In this document: positions 15,144-24,853 of the stretch, piece by piece
Numbering within the stretch: the stretch's first letter is position 1
How the letters are laid out: every line of letters begins with the position of its first letter
Source: Succinivibrionaceae bacterium UBA3769
Lineage (GTDB): Bacteria; Pseudomonadota; Gammaproteobacteria; Enterobacterales; Succinivibrionaceae
Length of the DNA: 41,177 nt
Reading direction: 5' to 3'
Assembly (NCBI GenBank): GCA_002372325.1
Contig: DFFT01000048.1
Location: 1 to 41,177 of the forward strand
Program-made: the position numbers and the translations under genes
The notes under the pieces: model-generated
Database searches by the model: none
What the model saw: only the letters and a program-made list of their open reading frames with translations
Told to the model about the DNA's origin: nothing

Positions 15144-18100
15144 ATGTCTGAAATTCGCAGTTTTATCAAAGGCTCCCCCGCGCTATGCCTTTCCCTGCTC
15201 TGTCTCGGCTTAACCATAACCGCCTGCGACAGCGGCTCCCCCGCAGGAGATGATGCGACAGCGTCTCGGAGTTCTGCCGCCCTCCGGGGACAGGCGCTCC
15301 CGGAGGGGTACCGTCTGGATCCCTTTGTCCCTCACTCTCGCCATCAGTCTCATGCCGGACCTTATTCCGGATCTCAGGAAAATCCTCATTCCGGAAAAAG
15401 CGCACTGTCAGATCTCCCTCCCGCCAATCCGGCAGCGGCAGTGTCCCCGGCCCTCTCCCGCTCTCCGGAATATTCTCGGAGCGAAAACGCCGCGGCTTTG
15501 CGTGAAAAGCAGCATGATAAAAAGGCCTGGACAATCATGGTCTATATGTCCGGCGACAACAATCTGGAAGCCATTGCCCACATGGATATGCTGGAAATGG
15601 AAAAGGCCCTGCCGGAGGATGCGGAGATCATTGTGCTTATGGATCGCAGTCCGGAGTTTTTCGATGGCTTCGGCAATGAAAAGGGCGCCCGGATCTACAG
15701 GATACGCCGCTCTGCCGCCGGCTACGACATGGAAAAATTTTACGACTCCTTTAACATGAGTCTGCTCCCGCCCCGGTTGAATTCTGAAGTAATAAAGGAT
15801 CTGGGCAGCATCAACATGTCGGATCCCCGTAACCTCGAAACCTTTATCAGATTTGCCGCCGAGAACTACCCCGCCGAAAGGTATGCCCTGATCGGCTGGG
15901 ATCACGGCAACGGCTGGTACGGTCTTTTGGGGGACGACGAAAACGGGGACTACATGACGGTTCATGAATACACGGAAGCCGCCGCCCGGGCCGCTCAGGC
16001 TCTCCCGAAAAAGAAATTTGACCTCGTAATGTACGACATGTGCCTTATGGGGCAGCTGGATGTTCTTTACGAAACCCGCAAAATCACCGATTTCATGGTG
16101 GCCAGCGCTCCGTCCATTCCGTCCTACGCCTCTGACTATATTGCCATTCTGCCGCTCTTCACCCGGGAGATGCCGGTGGAAGATCTGGGGAAAGAAATCG
16201 TTAAAAGAAACATTGCCTTCTTTAACAGGCACAATGCCGTAAGCGATCTCGCTTCCTTCAGCTTCTACGATCTCAGACACCTGGACGACGTTACCGAAAG
16301 TCTCGGGGATCTTGTCTCCGCTCTCCGCCGGGAGCTCCCCGCCAACGCCGTCTCTCTCATGCGGAACACCATTGACGCCCTCCATTATGAAAGCTCCGGC
16401 TTCGATGAAGCCGAACAGGGACTGAAAAGCCCGTCGGCGGTGGATATTTTTGACTGGCTGGACATTCTGGAAAATAGCCATAGCTCGCTTCGGGAAGAAA
16501 TCACCGAACTCCGGGAAGCTCTGAGCCGCCTCATTATTCATACGGAAAACACCCGGGGCTATGATTATGCCCATGGTCTTTCCGTATATCTCCCCCTGAC
16601 CGCAAAAAACATGGCCACCCGGGATAATGTAATTCCTGCGGTCTGGGGCCCCAGGCGCGAGAGAAACTACCCCGCCACCGAATTTGCCATAAAATCCGGC
16701 CTTAAGGACTACCTCGCGGCTCTCTATGCCCGGCAGCAGGACATGAAGATAGCGGCGCCCAAAATATCCCCTCCGGAAATCGGCAGAATCAAGTCCTCTT
16801 CCGGCAAGAAGGAGCTTGTTCCCGAAAATGTCATCACCCCGCTGAGCCAGTACTCCATGGGCTTCGATGTCACCGGAGAGCAGATTCTCTGGCTCAGGTT
16901 TTTGCAGCTGGTTTCCGATCCGGCTCAGCCTGACCGGAAATACGTGAGCTTCGCGCAGAACATTCTGGATCTCAAGAACCATACTCCGGAGAGCATCAAC
17001 GATCCCCGGAAATACCTGCCGAAATTCCGTGACGGCACCACCTCATTCATAAGAGAGATCCCGGGACAGGCCTATGAGCTTAACGACGGCGTGAACTCGG
17101 TAAAGGTCACCGTGGATCACACCAGTCTGAATCAGGATGAAATCAGAATCAGCGGACTCTACCGGGATCAGTGCACCGGGGGCGAAATCCCGGTTACCGC
17201 AGTATTTGACAGCAACCGGAAGACTGCCGCCCAGATCCTGGACAGCAAGGGAAGCCAGCTTCTCCCATGCTCCCAGAATGCCGTATTTAAGCCGTACTTA
17301 AGCTACCTTGACGCTGACGGAAAAATGCAGCTTGAGGTATCCGGTTCCGTGAAGCCGGGCATGACCAAGCTGATTCTCGCCAATCTTCCCGACAATGCCC
17401 GGGTGAGCTACGTCCTGACCTCGGCGAACATCTCGGGAGCCCGGGGCCGGGCCCAGACCTCCGGCGAGCATGTTATCAGAAACAATCCTGAACAGCTCCG
17501 GCTTATGAATAACGCCAAGGCCGGACTTCAGGAGATCTTTGACAGCTATGCGGTGGGATATTTTGCTTCAAATATGGAAAGCGACCTGGATCTCCTGCCC
17601 ACCAGGGGGATTCTGAGCTTCCGGCCGGACGGCTTCAAAGCCAAGGGGCTTTCCCTGCCCTCCTGGAACACCGCCGCCGGAGATCAGGGCATCATGTTCG
17701 TAACGGGCAATCTGAACGCCCCTCTGGCTCCGGCCCTGCTGGAAACCTATGACGCCAATGGCCGCACGGACAATGTCTTCCGGAATGCCTCGTCCTTTCA
17801 GATCTTTATGGATCGCGATGACAGCGGCCGGAAAATTTTCTACCTTATTGCCCAGGGCACCGGAGACCGCTTTGCTCTTTTCCCGCTCCGGGACATTAAT
17901 GAGGACAGTCTCCGGGGCTCCTGGACCGCCGAAAACCAGTTCTGGTCCTTTGACAGCGGGCGGGTTACCTTCAAGTACAGCGGCACCCGGGTTCCGGCAA
18001 ACGTCGGCGTCCATAAGGGAACCTATGCTCTCAAAAATAACGAGCTCACGGTTTCGGGGCTTCCGGAAGACAAGTACTACATTATCGTGGACAGGCTCCA

Positions 18101-18509
18101 TGAAAAGCTCTATATCATGTCGGCGGGCAAGGTGCACTCGATTCTGGATCGGGCCGTCTCGGACGGCAGCATGACGCTCCGGGAATTCCGGGAGCTGGCT
18201 CCGGGACACTGGCAGTACCGAAATAACGCCGGCAAGGCAACAGTGCTTGAAATCACCCCCGCCGGCCGGCCGGGACTCCTCCGCTTCCGCTTTACAGAGG
18301 ACGGCAGAACCTCGGAAGCTGTAGGATCTCCGGAATCGGCAGTAATCCTGCTAAGCTATGACAACGGAGCCCGGATGAAGGCCGGCTTCAAATATGAAAA
18401 GGGAGCCTCCGGCGACAGCCTCACTCTCAGCTTTGATAACGGCGGCTCCTATGTATTTACCCGCAATCAGCCCCGGCGAGCGGCTCCGCGGGCTCGGGAA
18501 ATACGGTAA
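15144..18509 (+). CDS. Large clostripain-like (peptidase C11) lipoprotein, first of a tandem pair
   Basis: This 1121-residue protein has a lipoprotein signal peptide with lipobox ITAC, so Cys28 would be lipidated and the protein held at the outer or inner membrane. A low-complexity Ser/Pro linker runs to about residue 125. The C11 caspase-like domain starts at AWTIMVYMSGDNNLE and carries catalytic His254 in GWDHGNGW and Cys300 in YDMCLMGQ, both intact. The family cleaves after Arg or Lys in characterised members; specificity here is unknown. The rest (about 540-1121) is beta-rich, ending in two modules (starting LRGSWTAENQF and PGHWQYRNN) that resemble the small secreted proteins encoded upstream. 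The next gene starts 23 nt downstream, so the pair is cotranscribed. A clostripain-type activating cleavage site was not identified. Confidence 0.85.
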   Translation: MSEIRSFIKGSPALCLSLLCLGLTITACDSGSPAGDDATASRSSAALRGQALPEGYRLDPFVPHSRHQSHAGPYSGSQENPHSGKSALSDLPPANPAAAVSPALSRSPEYSRSENAAALREKQHDKKAWTIMVYMSGDNNLEAIAHMDMLEMEKALPEDAEIIVLMDRSPEFFDGFGNEKGARIYRIRRSAAGYDMEKFYDSFNMSLLPPRLNSEVIKDLGSINMSDPRNLETFIRFAAENYPAERYALIGWDHGNGWYGLLGDDENGDYMTVHEYTEAAARAAQALPKKKFDLVMYDMCLMGQLDVLYETRKITDFMVASAPSIPSYASDYIAILPLFTREMPVEDLGKEIVKRNIAFFNRHNAVSDLASFSFYDLRHLDDVTESLGDLVSALRRELPANAVSLMRNTIDALHYESSGFDEAEQGLKSPSAVDIFDWLDILENSHSSLREEITELREALSRLIIHTENTRGYDYAHGLSVYLPLTAKNMATRDNVIPAVWGPRRERNYPATEFAIKSGLKDYLAALYARQQDMKIAAPKISPPEIGRIKSSSGKKELVPENVITPLSQYSMGFDVTGEQILWLRFLQLVSDPAQPDRKYVSFAQNILDLKNHTPESINDPRKYLPKFRDGTTSFIREIPGQAYELNDGVNSVKVTVDHTSLNQDEIRISGLYRDQCTGGEIPVTAVFDSNRKTAAQILDSKGSQLLPCSQNAVFKPYLSYLDADGKMQLEVSGSVKPGMTKLILANLPDNARVSYVLTSANISGARGRAQTSGEHVIRNNPEQLRLMNNAKAGLQEIFDSYAVGYFASNMESDLDLLPTRGILSFRPDGFKAKGLSLPSWNTAAGDQGIMFVTGNLNAPLAPALLETYDANGRTDNVFRNASSFQIFMDRDDSGRKIFYLIAQGTGDRFALFPLRDINEDSLRGSWTAENQFWSFDSGRVTFKYSGTRVPANVGVHKGTYALKNNELTVSGLPEDKYYIIVDRLHEKLYIMSAGKVHSILDRAVSDGSMTLREFRELAPGHWQYRNNAGKATVLEITPAGRPGLLRFRFTEDGRTSEAVGSPESAVILLSYDNGARMKAGFKYEKGASGDSLTLSFDNGGSYVFTRNQPRRAAPRAREIR

Positions 18510-18532
18510 ACAGCACAGAAAAAGAGGTATCC

Positions 18533-21500
18533 ATGCTTATTAATGTTTTCTCCGGAATTCTTTCTCTCCCCAGGCGTCTTTCCGGCATTCTCCTCTTGTC
18601 CGGCTTTATTGTTACAGCATTCTGGAGTCCCGCGGAAACCCTGGCGGAGTCCCCCTCCGGAAACCAGTCTCCGGAAAGGGAATGGACTCTCATGGTCTAC
18701 ATTGCCGGAGATAACAATCTGGAAGAGATGGCGATGATGGATCTTCTGGAAATGGAGCAGGGCAAGAATGACGATACCGAAATACTGGTTTTTATCGACC
18801 GCAGCAAGGGCTATTATCAGGGCTGGCAGAACTGGCACGGGGCCCGGCTTTACCGGGTCAGGAAAAATCCCGCTCTGGACATGACATCTTTTTATGAAAA
18901 CAGGGGATCCCTGCCCGCGGTCTCTTCGGAAATGCTGCAGGAGCTGGGGGAACTGGATTCCGGAAATCCCAAGGTGGCGGAGGAGTTCCTCAAATATGCC
19001 GCCGTTAACTTCCCGGCAAAAAGATATGCCTTTATTGCCTGGGATCACGGGGGCGGCTGGCCTGTGCTGCTGCAGGACGAGGGCTCCGGGAGCTTCATGT
19101 CTTCAATATCCTTTGCGGAAGCGCTCCGCCGGGGAATTAAAACCCTCCCCTCCGGAAAGCTGGATCTCCTCATTCTGGACATGTGCCTGATGGGACAGCT
19201 GGACGCCCTGTACAATTTCCGGGATATAGCGGAATACACCGTGGCCAGCGCCCAGATCGTGCCGGGACAGGGCATGGACTATGCCGGCTTTCTGAAATAC
19301 TTCCGGCCCGGCGTCTCCACCAGAAAAACCGGCGAAGGCATTGTGGACGCCAGCATCGAGTTCTATAACCGCATTCCCAGAGAAGCCACGTTTTCTCTCT
19401 ACGACATGTCAAAAACAGAGCCCCTCGCCGCAGAAATAAAGCCCCTGACCGCAGAGCTTAAAAGGGACAGCTCCCGTGATACCTACCGGCAGACCCGCAG
19501 CATCACTGACAGCTTTCATTACGGACAGCAGAAGATCTACAACGAATTTGAGAATCAGAAAAACGCCACCTCATCCATCGATCTTGATGACTGGCTGAAT
19601 CATCTTCTGATGGCAAACCCTGCCTACCGGGACAGCATCGCAGCCATCAAGGCTAAAATCCGGGATTTTATGGTTTACACCAGAAACAGCGACACCTATA
19701 AGTTTACCAAGGGCCTCGCGCTGTACGCCCCCATATCCCGCGGCTCTGTTATTCCGAGCTATGACAAAACCTCCTTTTCGGAAAAATCCGGTTTCAGGGA
19801 ATATTTTACGGAGCTCTATAAAAATCAGGAGCTTCACGGCCGTAAAGATCCCTTTTTCTCGGACATTGAAATCGGCATTCCCGAAATCAGGCCGGGCGCA
19901 GATCCCGCCGATCCGGCCAGCTTTGACCTCCGTCCCATTAACAGCATAACTCCCCTGACTCAGACCGCTCTCCGGTTTGCGGTGAACGGAGAAAACATTC
20001 TCTGGACTACTTTGGCGGAAGCGGTGCGGTACCAGGATCGGCCGGATCGCATCTATATCAATCACCAGCAGCTTCTGGTGGATCTCGCCAAGCAGGATCG
20101 TCTGGATGCCAGTCTTATACAGAACAATCTCAGCGATATTCTCCCGGATTATGCCGACGGCAAAACCATGTTTCTCCGGGAATTCACCGGCCAGATATAT
20201 CAGGTAACCAACGGCACGGATATTTACGACATCACGGTGGATCACTCCAACACCGAATTCGATACCATTACAGCCTCCGGCTGGTACTTTAATCCGACTC
20301 TGGGACAGGAGGTGCGGGTTTATGCATTATTCGACACCAAAACCCTGCTGTTAAGCGGTCTCTATCACTATGACCTCGGGAAGGAAATCATCGTGCGGCC
20401 CGGGGGATATTTCCGTCCGGAGATCCGGTATCTGACAGAAAACAACGGACAGCTGGTCACCGGCATGGAGACTAAGCCCCGCATCAGCTTTAACAGCAAT
20501 GACGAGCTCTTTCTCGCCCTTTCCAACATTCCCGACGGCGCCAGAATTGCCTATGCCCTCAATACCGAAACCATGGGCGGAAAGTCCGCCGCCAGGGACA
20601 CTGAATTCCTGCCGGTAACTAACAGCCCCGGACAGCAGGAGCTCATTGCCGCCACCGGCAGGAATCTTTCCAGGCTTAAGGGCCGCTACACTATCGGCTA
20701 TTATGCCAGGACGGCGCGAGACGGTCTTAATCTTTTGCCCACCTTTGACACCATTTCATTTGATTTCGATGACTCCCAGAGGCCCCGGCAGATATCCTGG
20801 GCCACCCGGGACAAAAAGGGCATCGGTCTTCTTAACTATCTCCTGAAGCCTCAGGGACTGACGCCGCCGGAGCTTATCCTCTACCGGGAGCCTGATGCGA
20901 GACGCAAGCTGGAAACTCTGGCCTCCTATGAGGTATTTATCGATTCCCAGGGGCAGGATCGGGTTATCTACCTTATTGAACTGGGGGCCGGCACCCGCAT
21001 CGCCCTCTATCCTCTGGACGGCATCACCGCCGGAGACTTTGAGGGCGAGTGGCGAGGAGACACCCAGACCTGGATTTTCAAGGACAATAAGGTAACCATG
21101 ATCTATAACGGAGAACATGGAAAAAAAGGCACCTATACCGGAACCTATGATATCCATGACAGCTTTATCCGCCTTAATTGGAATCATCCCTTTAAGGATT
21201 TTGCCTTCATCATTGACAAAAATCAGGATCGCATCATTCTGAAGCCCCATGAAAAGCTGCTTTTCGGAGGCGAAAAGATTATCCCGGGCACGAAGGAAAC
21301 CGCCTCCGAGCTAGGCAAAAAGCTCTCCGGCGCCTGGGTAATGACCGGAAGCGGCTTCAATACCGGTCTCGAGATCTCCGGGATTCCGGGCCGGAAATAC
21401 CTGAGACTCCGGTTTTCCGGAAACGGCGCCGTGTCCGAAGCAGTGGGGGCCATTACGGGCTCAAAGCTTCTTCTGACCTTCTCCGACGGCCGGAAAATGG

Positions 21501-21589
21501 ATCCGGAATACTCCCTTGCCGGCACCGAGCTTCTCCTTAAGATGTCTAACGGTCAGGAATACCGCTTTGCCCGTTCTGCCGGAAAGTAG
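18533..21589 (+). CDS. Large clostripain-like (peptidase C11) secreted protein, second of a tandem pair
   Basis: This 1018-residue protein follows the first C11 gene after 23 nt, with AAGAGG ahead of the ATG. It has a cleavable signal peptide (cut near TLA-ES, residue 38) rather than a lipobox, so unlike its neighbour it is probably released. The C11 domain starts at EWTLMVYIAGDNNLEEM. Catalytic His172 lies in AWDHGGGW and Cys218 in LDMCLMGQ, both intact. The same modular C-terminus follows, with end modules starting FEGEWRGDTQTW and LSGAWVMTGSG. The two proteins are full-length paralogues, suggesting tandem duplication followed by divergence in targeting. They may process each other or a shared substrate; this is inference. 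A possible hairpin 7 nt after the stop lacks a T-tract. Confidence 0.85.
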   Translation: MLINVFSGILSLPRRLSGILLLSGFIVTAFWSPAETLAESPSGNQSPEREWTLMVYIAGDNNLEEMAMMDLLEMEQGKNDDTEILVFIDRSKGYYQGWQNWHGARLYRVRKNPALDMTSFYENRGSLPAVSSEMLQELGELDSGNPKVAEEFLKYAAVNFPAKRYAFIAWDHGGGWPVLLQDEGSGSFMSSISFAEALRRGIKTLPSGKLDLLILDMCLMGQLDALYNFRDIAEYTVASAQIVPGQGMDYAGFLKYFRPGVSTRKTGEGIVDASIEFYNRIPREATFSLYDMSKTEPLAAEIKPLTAELKRDSSRDTYRQTRSITDSFHYGQQKIYNEFENQKNATSSIDLDDWLNHLLMANPAYRDSIAAIKAKIRDFMVYTRNSDTYKFTKGLALYAPISRGSVIPSYDKTSFSEKSGFREYFTELYKNQELHGRKDPFFSDIEIGIPEIRPGADPADPASFDLRPINSITPLTQTALRFAVNGENILWTTLAEAVRYQDRPDRIYINHQQLLVDLAKQDRLDASLIQNNLSDILPDYADGKTMFLREFTGQIYQVTNGTDIYDITVDHSNTEFDTITASGWYFNPTLGQEVRVYALFDTKTLLLSGLYHYDLGKEIIVRPGGYFRPEIRYLTENNGQLVTGMETKPRISFNSNDELFLALSNIPDGARIAYALNTETMGGKSAARDTEFLPVTNSPGQQELIAATGRNLSRLKGRYTIGYYARTARDGLNLLPTFDTISFDFDDSQRPRQISWATRDKKGIGLLNYLLKPQGLTPPELILYREPDARRKLETLASYEVFIDSQGQDRVIYLIELGAGTRIALYPLDGITAGDFEGEWRGDTQTWIFKDNKVTMIYNGEHGKKGTYTGTYDIHDSFIRLNWNHPFKDFAFIIDKNQDRIILKPHEKLLFGGEKIIPGTKETASELGKKLSGAWVMTGSGFNTGLEISGIPGRKYLRLRFSGNGAVSEAVGAITGSKLLLTFSDGRKMDPEYSLAGTELLLKMSNGQEYRFARSAGK

Positions 21590-21875
21590 CCGGCTGTTTT
21601 CCCAGGGAGCCCCCGGGAAAATCCGGGAGCTTCGCAAGGCTCCGGAAAAGCCGCCTCCCGGCTGCGGCCCCGGTTAAAAGATCCCCGGAAGATCAGCAAA
21701 ATAATAAAAACTGTGATAAAATCGGCACAATTTTAAAATTGTTTTTTATCTGACTTAGAAAGGAATTCAGGGGTCATTTGCAGAACGTCCGGAGCGGATA
21801 CAAGCTCCGGAAAATCGCCGTTTATCAGAAAAAGTTCCGGCCCGGTTTCCGCGCTGCCCTTTTGAGAAACCCAAG
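21590..21875 (+). promoter_or_regulatory. Intergenic region ahead of prfA
   Basis: This 286-nt stretch contains GC-rich imperfect hairpins just after the C11 stop: TTTTCCC (21597-21603) with GGGAAAA (21615-21621), and CCGGGAGC with GCTCCGG near 21624-21646. An AT-rich stretch follows with the palindrome ACAATTTTAAAATTGT (21727-21742) and a T-run. The latter could end the C11 transcript. TGTGATAAAAT (about 21711-21721) is a possible extended -10 element for prfA, without a good -35. No gene is seen; hemA, often upstream of prfA, is absent. Confidence 0.35.
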
Positions 21876-22967
21876 ATGCTAAAAGATACCATTATTGCCA
21901 AACTGGATACTATTGCCGAACGCTACGAGGAGGTGCAGGGCCTCCTGTCCCAGCCGGAGGTGGTGGGGGATCAGGAAAAGTTCCGGACTCTCAGCAAGGA
22001 ATACGCCGATCTGGAAAGCATAGTCAAGGTATTCCGGGAATATCAGACCGCCGTTCAGGATTCCCGGGCCATCCAGGAAATGCTGGAAAGCCCGGATGAG
22101 GAAATGCGTCTCATGGCTGAGGAAGAAGCTCCCCTGAATGCCGAAAAGATCGCTCAGACTGAAAAGAACATTCAGATCATGCTGCTTCCCCGGGATCCCA
22201 AGGATGACAGCAATGCCTTTCTGGAAATCCGGGCCGGCACCGGCGGCGATGAAGCCGCCCTCTTTGCCGGAGATCTCTTCCGGCTCTATTCCAAATATGC
22301 CGAGAAAAAAGGCTGGTCGGTGGAAATCATGAGCGAATCCCCGGGAGAAATGGGGGGCTACAAGGAGATAATCTGCAAGGTAAACGGCGAAGGCGTTTAC
22401 GGCATTATGAAGTTCGAATCCGGCGGGCACCGGGTGCAGCGGGTTCCGGTAACGGAAACCCAGGGCCGGGTGCATACCTCCGCCTGCACCGTCATGGTAT
22501 TCCCGGAGGTGCCGGAATCCGAGGCTCCCAAAATCGATCCCAAGGATATCCGCATTGATACCTTCCGATCCTCCGGCGCCGGCGGGCAGCACATCAACAA
22601 AACCGACTCCGCCATCAGAATTACTCACTTCCCCTCCGGCATTGTCGTGGAATGTCAGGATGAACGCTCCCAGCACCGGAACAAGGAAAAGGCCTTTGCC
22701 GTGCTGGCAGCCCGGCTGGCCAGACTGGAGGAAGAAAAGAGAGCCCAGGAAAAATCCGAGGAACGGCAGAGCATTCTGAGCTCGGGGGAGCGTTCGGATC
22801 GCATCCGCACCTACAACTACCCTCAGGGCCGGGTCAGCGACCACCGCATCAATCTGACCCTTTACCGTCTTGACGAAATCATGAACGGGGATCTGGACGC
22901 TCTGGTGCTGCCGGTTATTGAGGAGCATCAGGCAGCGCAGCTGGCTGAACTGGCCCGGGCCGGCTAA
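21876..22967 (+). CDS. prfA: Peptide chain release factor 1
   Basis: RF1 is a 363-residue cytoplasmic protein that ends translation at UAA and UAG. The stop-codon recognition tripeptide is the PxT form, PVT (191-193) within RVQRVPVTETQGRVHTSA, which separates it from RF2 (SPF). The catalytic GGQ (236-238) lies in SGAGGQHINKTDSA, the site methylated by PrmC, which is encoded next. Length and domain order are normal. It heads a prfA-prmC-kdsA cluster known from other gammaproteobacteria, where hemA usually precedes it; here the C11 peptidase pair takes that place. Confidence 0.97.
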   Translation: MLKDTIIAKLDTIAERYEEVQGLLSQPEVVGDQEKFRTLSKEYADLESIVKVFREYQTAVQDSRAIQEMLESPDEEMRLMAEEEAPLNAEKIAQTEKNIQIMLLPRDPKDDSNAFLEIRAGTGGDEAALFAGDLFRLYSKYAEKKGWSVEIMSESPGEMGGYKEIICKVNGEGVYGIMKFESGGHRVQRVPVTETQGRVHTSACTVMVFPEVPESEAPKIDPKDIRIDTFRSSGAGGQHINKTDSAIRITHFPSGIVVECQDERSQHRNKEKAFAVLAARLARLEEEKRAQEKSEERQSILSSGERSDRIRTYNYPQGRVSDHRINLTLYRLDEIMNGDLDALVLPVIEEHQAAQLAELARAG

Positions 22968-23037
22968 AACGAGACCGGAACAAGAAGGGGCGGAATAAGA
23001 CCATACAGGCTGAACAAGCAGAAATGAGGCAGGCGCT

Positions 23038-23916
23038 ATGCAAGCAGGCGAAATTTATCGCGAATCAGAAAAGATTCTGAGATCCTTTACCAATTCCCGG
23101 GAAGTATCCTCAATTGAGGCCTACTGTCTGGTATCCCATGTGCTTAACCGGGAGAAGTCGTACCTGCTGACCCACCCCGAGGAAGAAATCTCTCCGGACA
23201 ATGTGGAAGTGATCCGGGAAATGACCAGAAAGCGTCTCACCGGAGTGCCCATCGCCTATATTGTCGGCTGGAGAGAATTCTGGTCTCTCAGGCTCAAGAT
23301 TACCCCGGACACCCTGATTCCCCGTCCGGATACGGAAACCGTGGTGGATCAGGCCCTCATCAGAGCCAGTCTCCTTAAGGCCAAAAATCCCGGCCGCACC
23401 CTCCGAATTCTGGACATGGGCACCGGCAGCGGAGCCATTGCCCTGGCGCTCAAAAAGGAGCTCCCGGACGCCGAAGTGGATGCCATTGACTACTCAGATG
23501 CGGCTCTTCAGGTAGCGCAGGAAAATTCTGATGCTCTTGGCCTGCCGGTGCACTTCTGGAACAGCGACTGGTTCAAGAACATCAAAGCCGGACACCAGTA
23601 TGATATTATTGTGTCCAATCCCCCCTACATAGCCCAGGACGATGCCCATCTCACCAAGGGAGACCTGCGCTTTGAACCGAAAACTGCTCTCGTGGCGCCC
23701 ATGGGAGGACTTTACGACATTATCACCATTCTGCATCAGGCCGCCAATTATATGCGTCCCGACAGCTGGATCATTATTGAGCACGGTTTTCAGCAGGGAC
23801 CGGATGTGCGGAATTTGTTCCGAGATGCCTGCTTCAGTTCCGTGGATACCATCCGGGATCTGGGAAATAACGAAAGAGTGACCGTGGGCGCTTTGATAAA
23901 GGAGGAACAAGCATGA
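23038..23916 (+). CDS. prmC: Release factor glutamine methyltransferase PrmC (HemK)
   Basis: This 292-residue enzyme uses S-adenosylmethionine to methylate the glutamine of the GGQ motif in RF1 and RF2. The N-terminal helical substrate-binding domain covers about residues 1-85. The methyltransferase fold has motif I DMGTGSGAIAL (126-136) and catalytic NPPY (194-197). It lies 70 nt downstream of prfA and overlaps kdsA by ATGA, indicating coupled translation. All family hallmarks are present and the length is normal. Confidence 0.96.
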   Translation: MQAGEIYRESEKILRSFTNSREVSSIEAYCLVSHVLNREKSYLLTHPEEEISPDNVEVIREMTRKRLTGVPIAYIVGWREFWSLRLKITPDTLIPRPDTETVVDQALIRASLLKAKNPGRTLRILDMGTGSGAIALALKKELPDAEVDAIDYSDAALQVAQENSDALGLPVHFWNSDWFKNIKAGHQYDIIVSNPPYIAQDDAHLTKGDLRFEPKTALVAPMGGLYDIITILHQAANYMRPDSWIIIEHGFQQGPDVRNLFRDACFSSVDTIRDLGNNERVTVGALIKEEQA

Positions 23917-24770
23917 GCACCGCCGCCAAAACCGTAAAAATCGGGGATATCGAGGTTGCCAACGATAAGCCCTTTGTGCTCTTCGGGGGCATCAATGTGC
24001 TGGAATCCGAGGAGCTGGCTCTTAAAGCCGCCGAACACTACGTCCGGGTTACCGAGGAGCTTCATATCCCCTATGTCTTCAAAGCCAGCTGGGACAAGGC
24101 CAACCGTTCCTCCATTCACTCCTTCCGGGGCCCCGGGCTGGAACAGGGCATCAGGATTTTTGAAAAGCTGAAAAAGGAGTTCGGCGTAAAAATCATTACC
24201 GATGTCCATGAGGAGGATCAGGCAGCTCCCCTGGCAGAGGTGACCGACGTGCTGCAGCTTCCGGCTTTTCTGGCCCGACAGACCAATCTGGTCAAGGCCA
24301 TTGCCTCCGCAGGAAAGCCCGTGAATGTTAAAAAGCCGCAGTTTCTGAGCCCGGCTCAGGTGGGCAACATTGTGGAAAAGTTCGCCGAATGCGGCAATGA
24401 TCAGGTGATGCTCTGCGAACGCGGTTCCTCCTTCGGCTATGACAATCTGGTAGTGGACATGCTGGGCTTTGGCGTGATGAAGGAGGCCTCAGGCGGCGCT
24501 CCCGTGATTTTTGATGTCACCCACTCCCTGCAGTGCCGGGATCCCAATGCGGCAGCCTCCGGCGGCAGAAGAAAGCAGGAAGCCGAGCTGGCCCGCGCCG
24601 GCATGGCCGTGGGCATTGCGGGACTCTTCCTGGAGGCGCATCCCAACCCCGATGATGCCAAGTGCGACGGGCCCAGCGCTCTCCCGCTGGCGCTCTTAAA
24701 GCCGTTCCTGACCCAGATCAAGGCCATTGACGATTTGGTAAAGAGCATGCCGGCATTGGAAATCTGCTGA
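23913..24770 (+). CDS. kdsA: 3-deoxy-8-phosphooctulonate synthase (KDO-8-phosphate synthase)
   Basis: This 285-residue TIM-barrel enzyme condenses phosphoenolpyruvate with arabinose-5-phosphate to give KDO-8-phosphate, the precursor of the KDO sugar in lipopolysaccharide, so the cell makes an LPS outer membrane. Visible hallmarks include FGGINVLES, VFKASWDKANRSSIHSFRGPG, DVHEE, KPQFLSP, CERGSSFGYDNLVVDM and VTHSLQ. The start overlaps prmC by 4 nt and has a strong AAGGAGG site inside the end of prmC. It is the last gene of its unit, followed by a terminator. The sequence does not settle whether it is the metal-dependent form. Confidence 0.97.
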   Translation: MSTAAKTVKIGDIEVANDKPFVLFGGINVLESEELALKAAEHYVRVTEELHIPYVFKASWDKANRSSIHSFRGPGLEQGIRIFEKLKKEFGVKIITDVHEEDQAAPLAEVTDVLQLPAFLARQTNLVKAIASAGKPVNVKKPQFLSPAQVGNIVEKFAECGNDQVMLCERGSSFGYDNLVVDMLGFGVMKEASGGAPVIFDVTHSLQCRDPNAAASGGRRKQEAELARAGMAVGIAGLFLEAHPNPDDAKCDGPSALPLALLKPFLTQIKAIDDLVKSMPALEIC

Positions 24771-24788
24771 TATTTTTTATGTTACTGC

Positions 24789-24819
24789 GGTCTGCGGCTC
24801 CGGCCTCAGACCTTTTTTT
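24789..24819 (+). terminator. Terminator of the prfA-prmC-kdsA unit
   Basis: GGTCTG (24789-24794) pairs with CAGACC (24807-24812), followed directly by seven T. It lies 18 nt after the kdsA stop. Confidence 0.85.
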
Positions 24820-24853
24820 ATAACTAGAAAGGACAATCAAGGATCTTAACTCC

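Noticed and set aside
15408..16982. Long minus-strand open frame of 524 codons
   Set aside because: It is antisense to the C11 catalytic domain with intact His and Cys motifs; compositional artefact.
21879..22928. Minus-strand frame of 349 codons opposite prfA
   Set aside because: It mirrors prfA, whose PVT and GGQ motifs are intact; no ribosome site or known domain.
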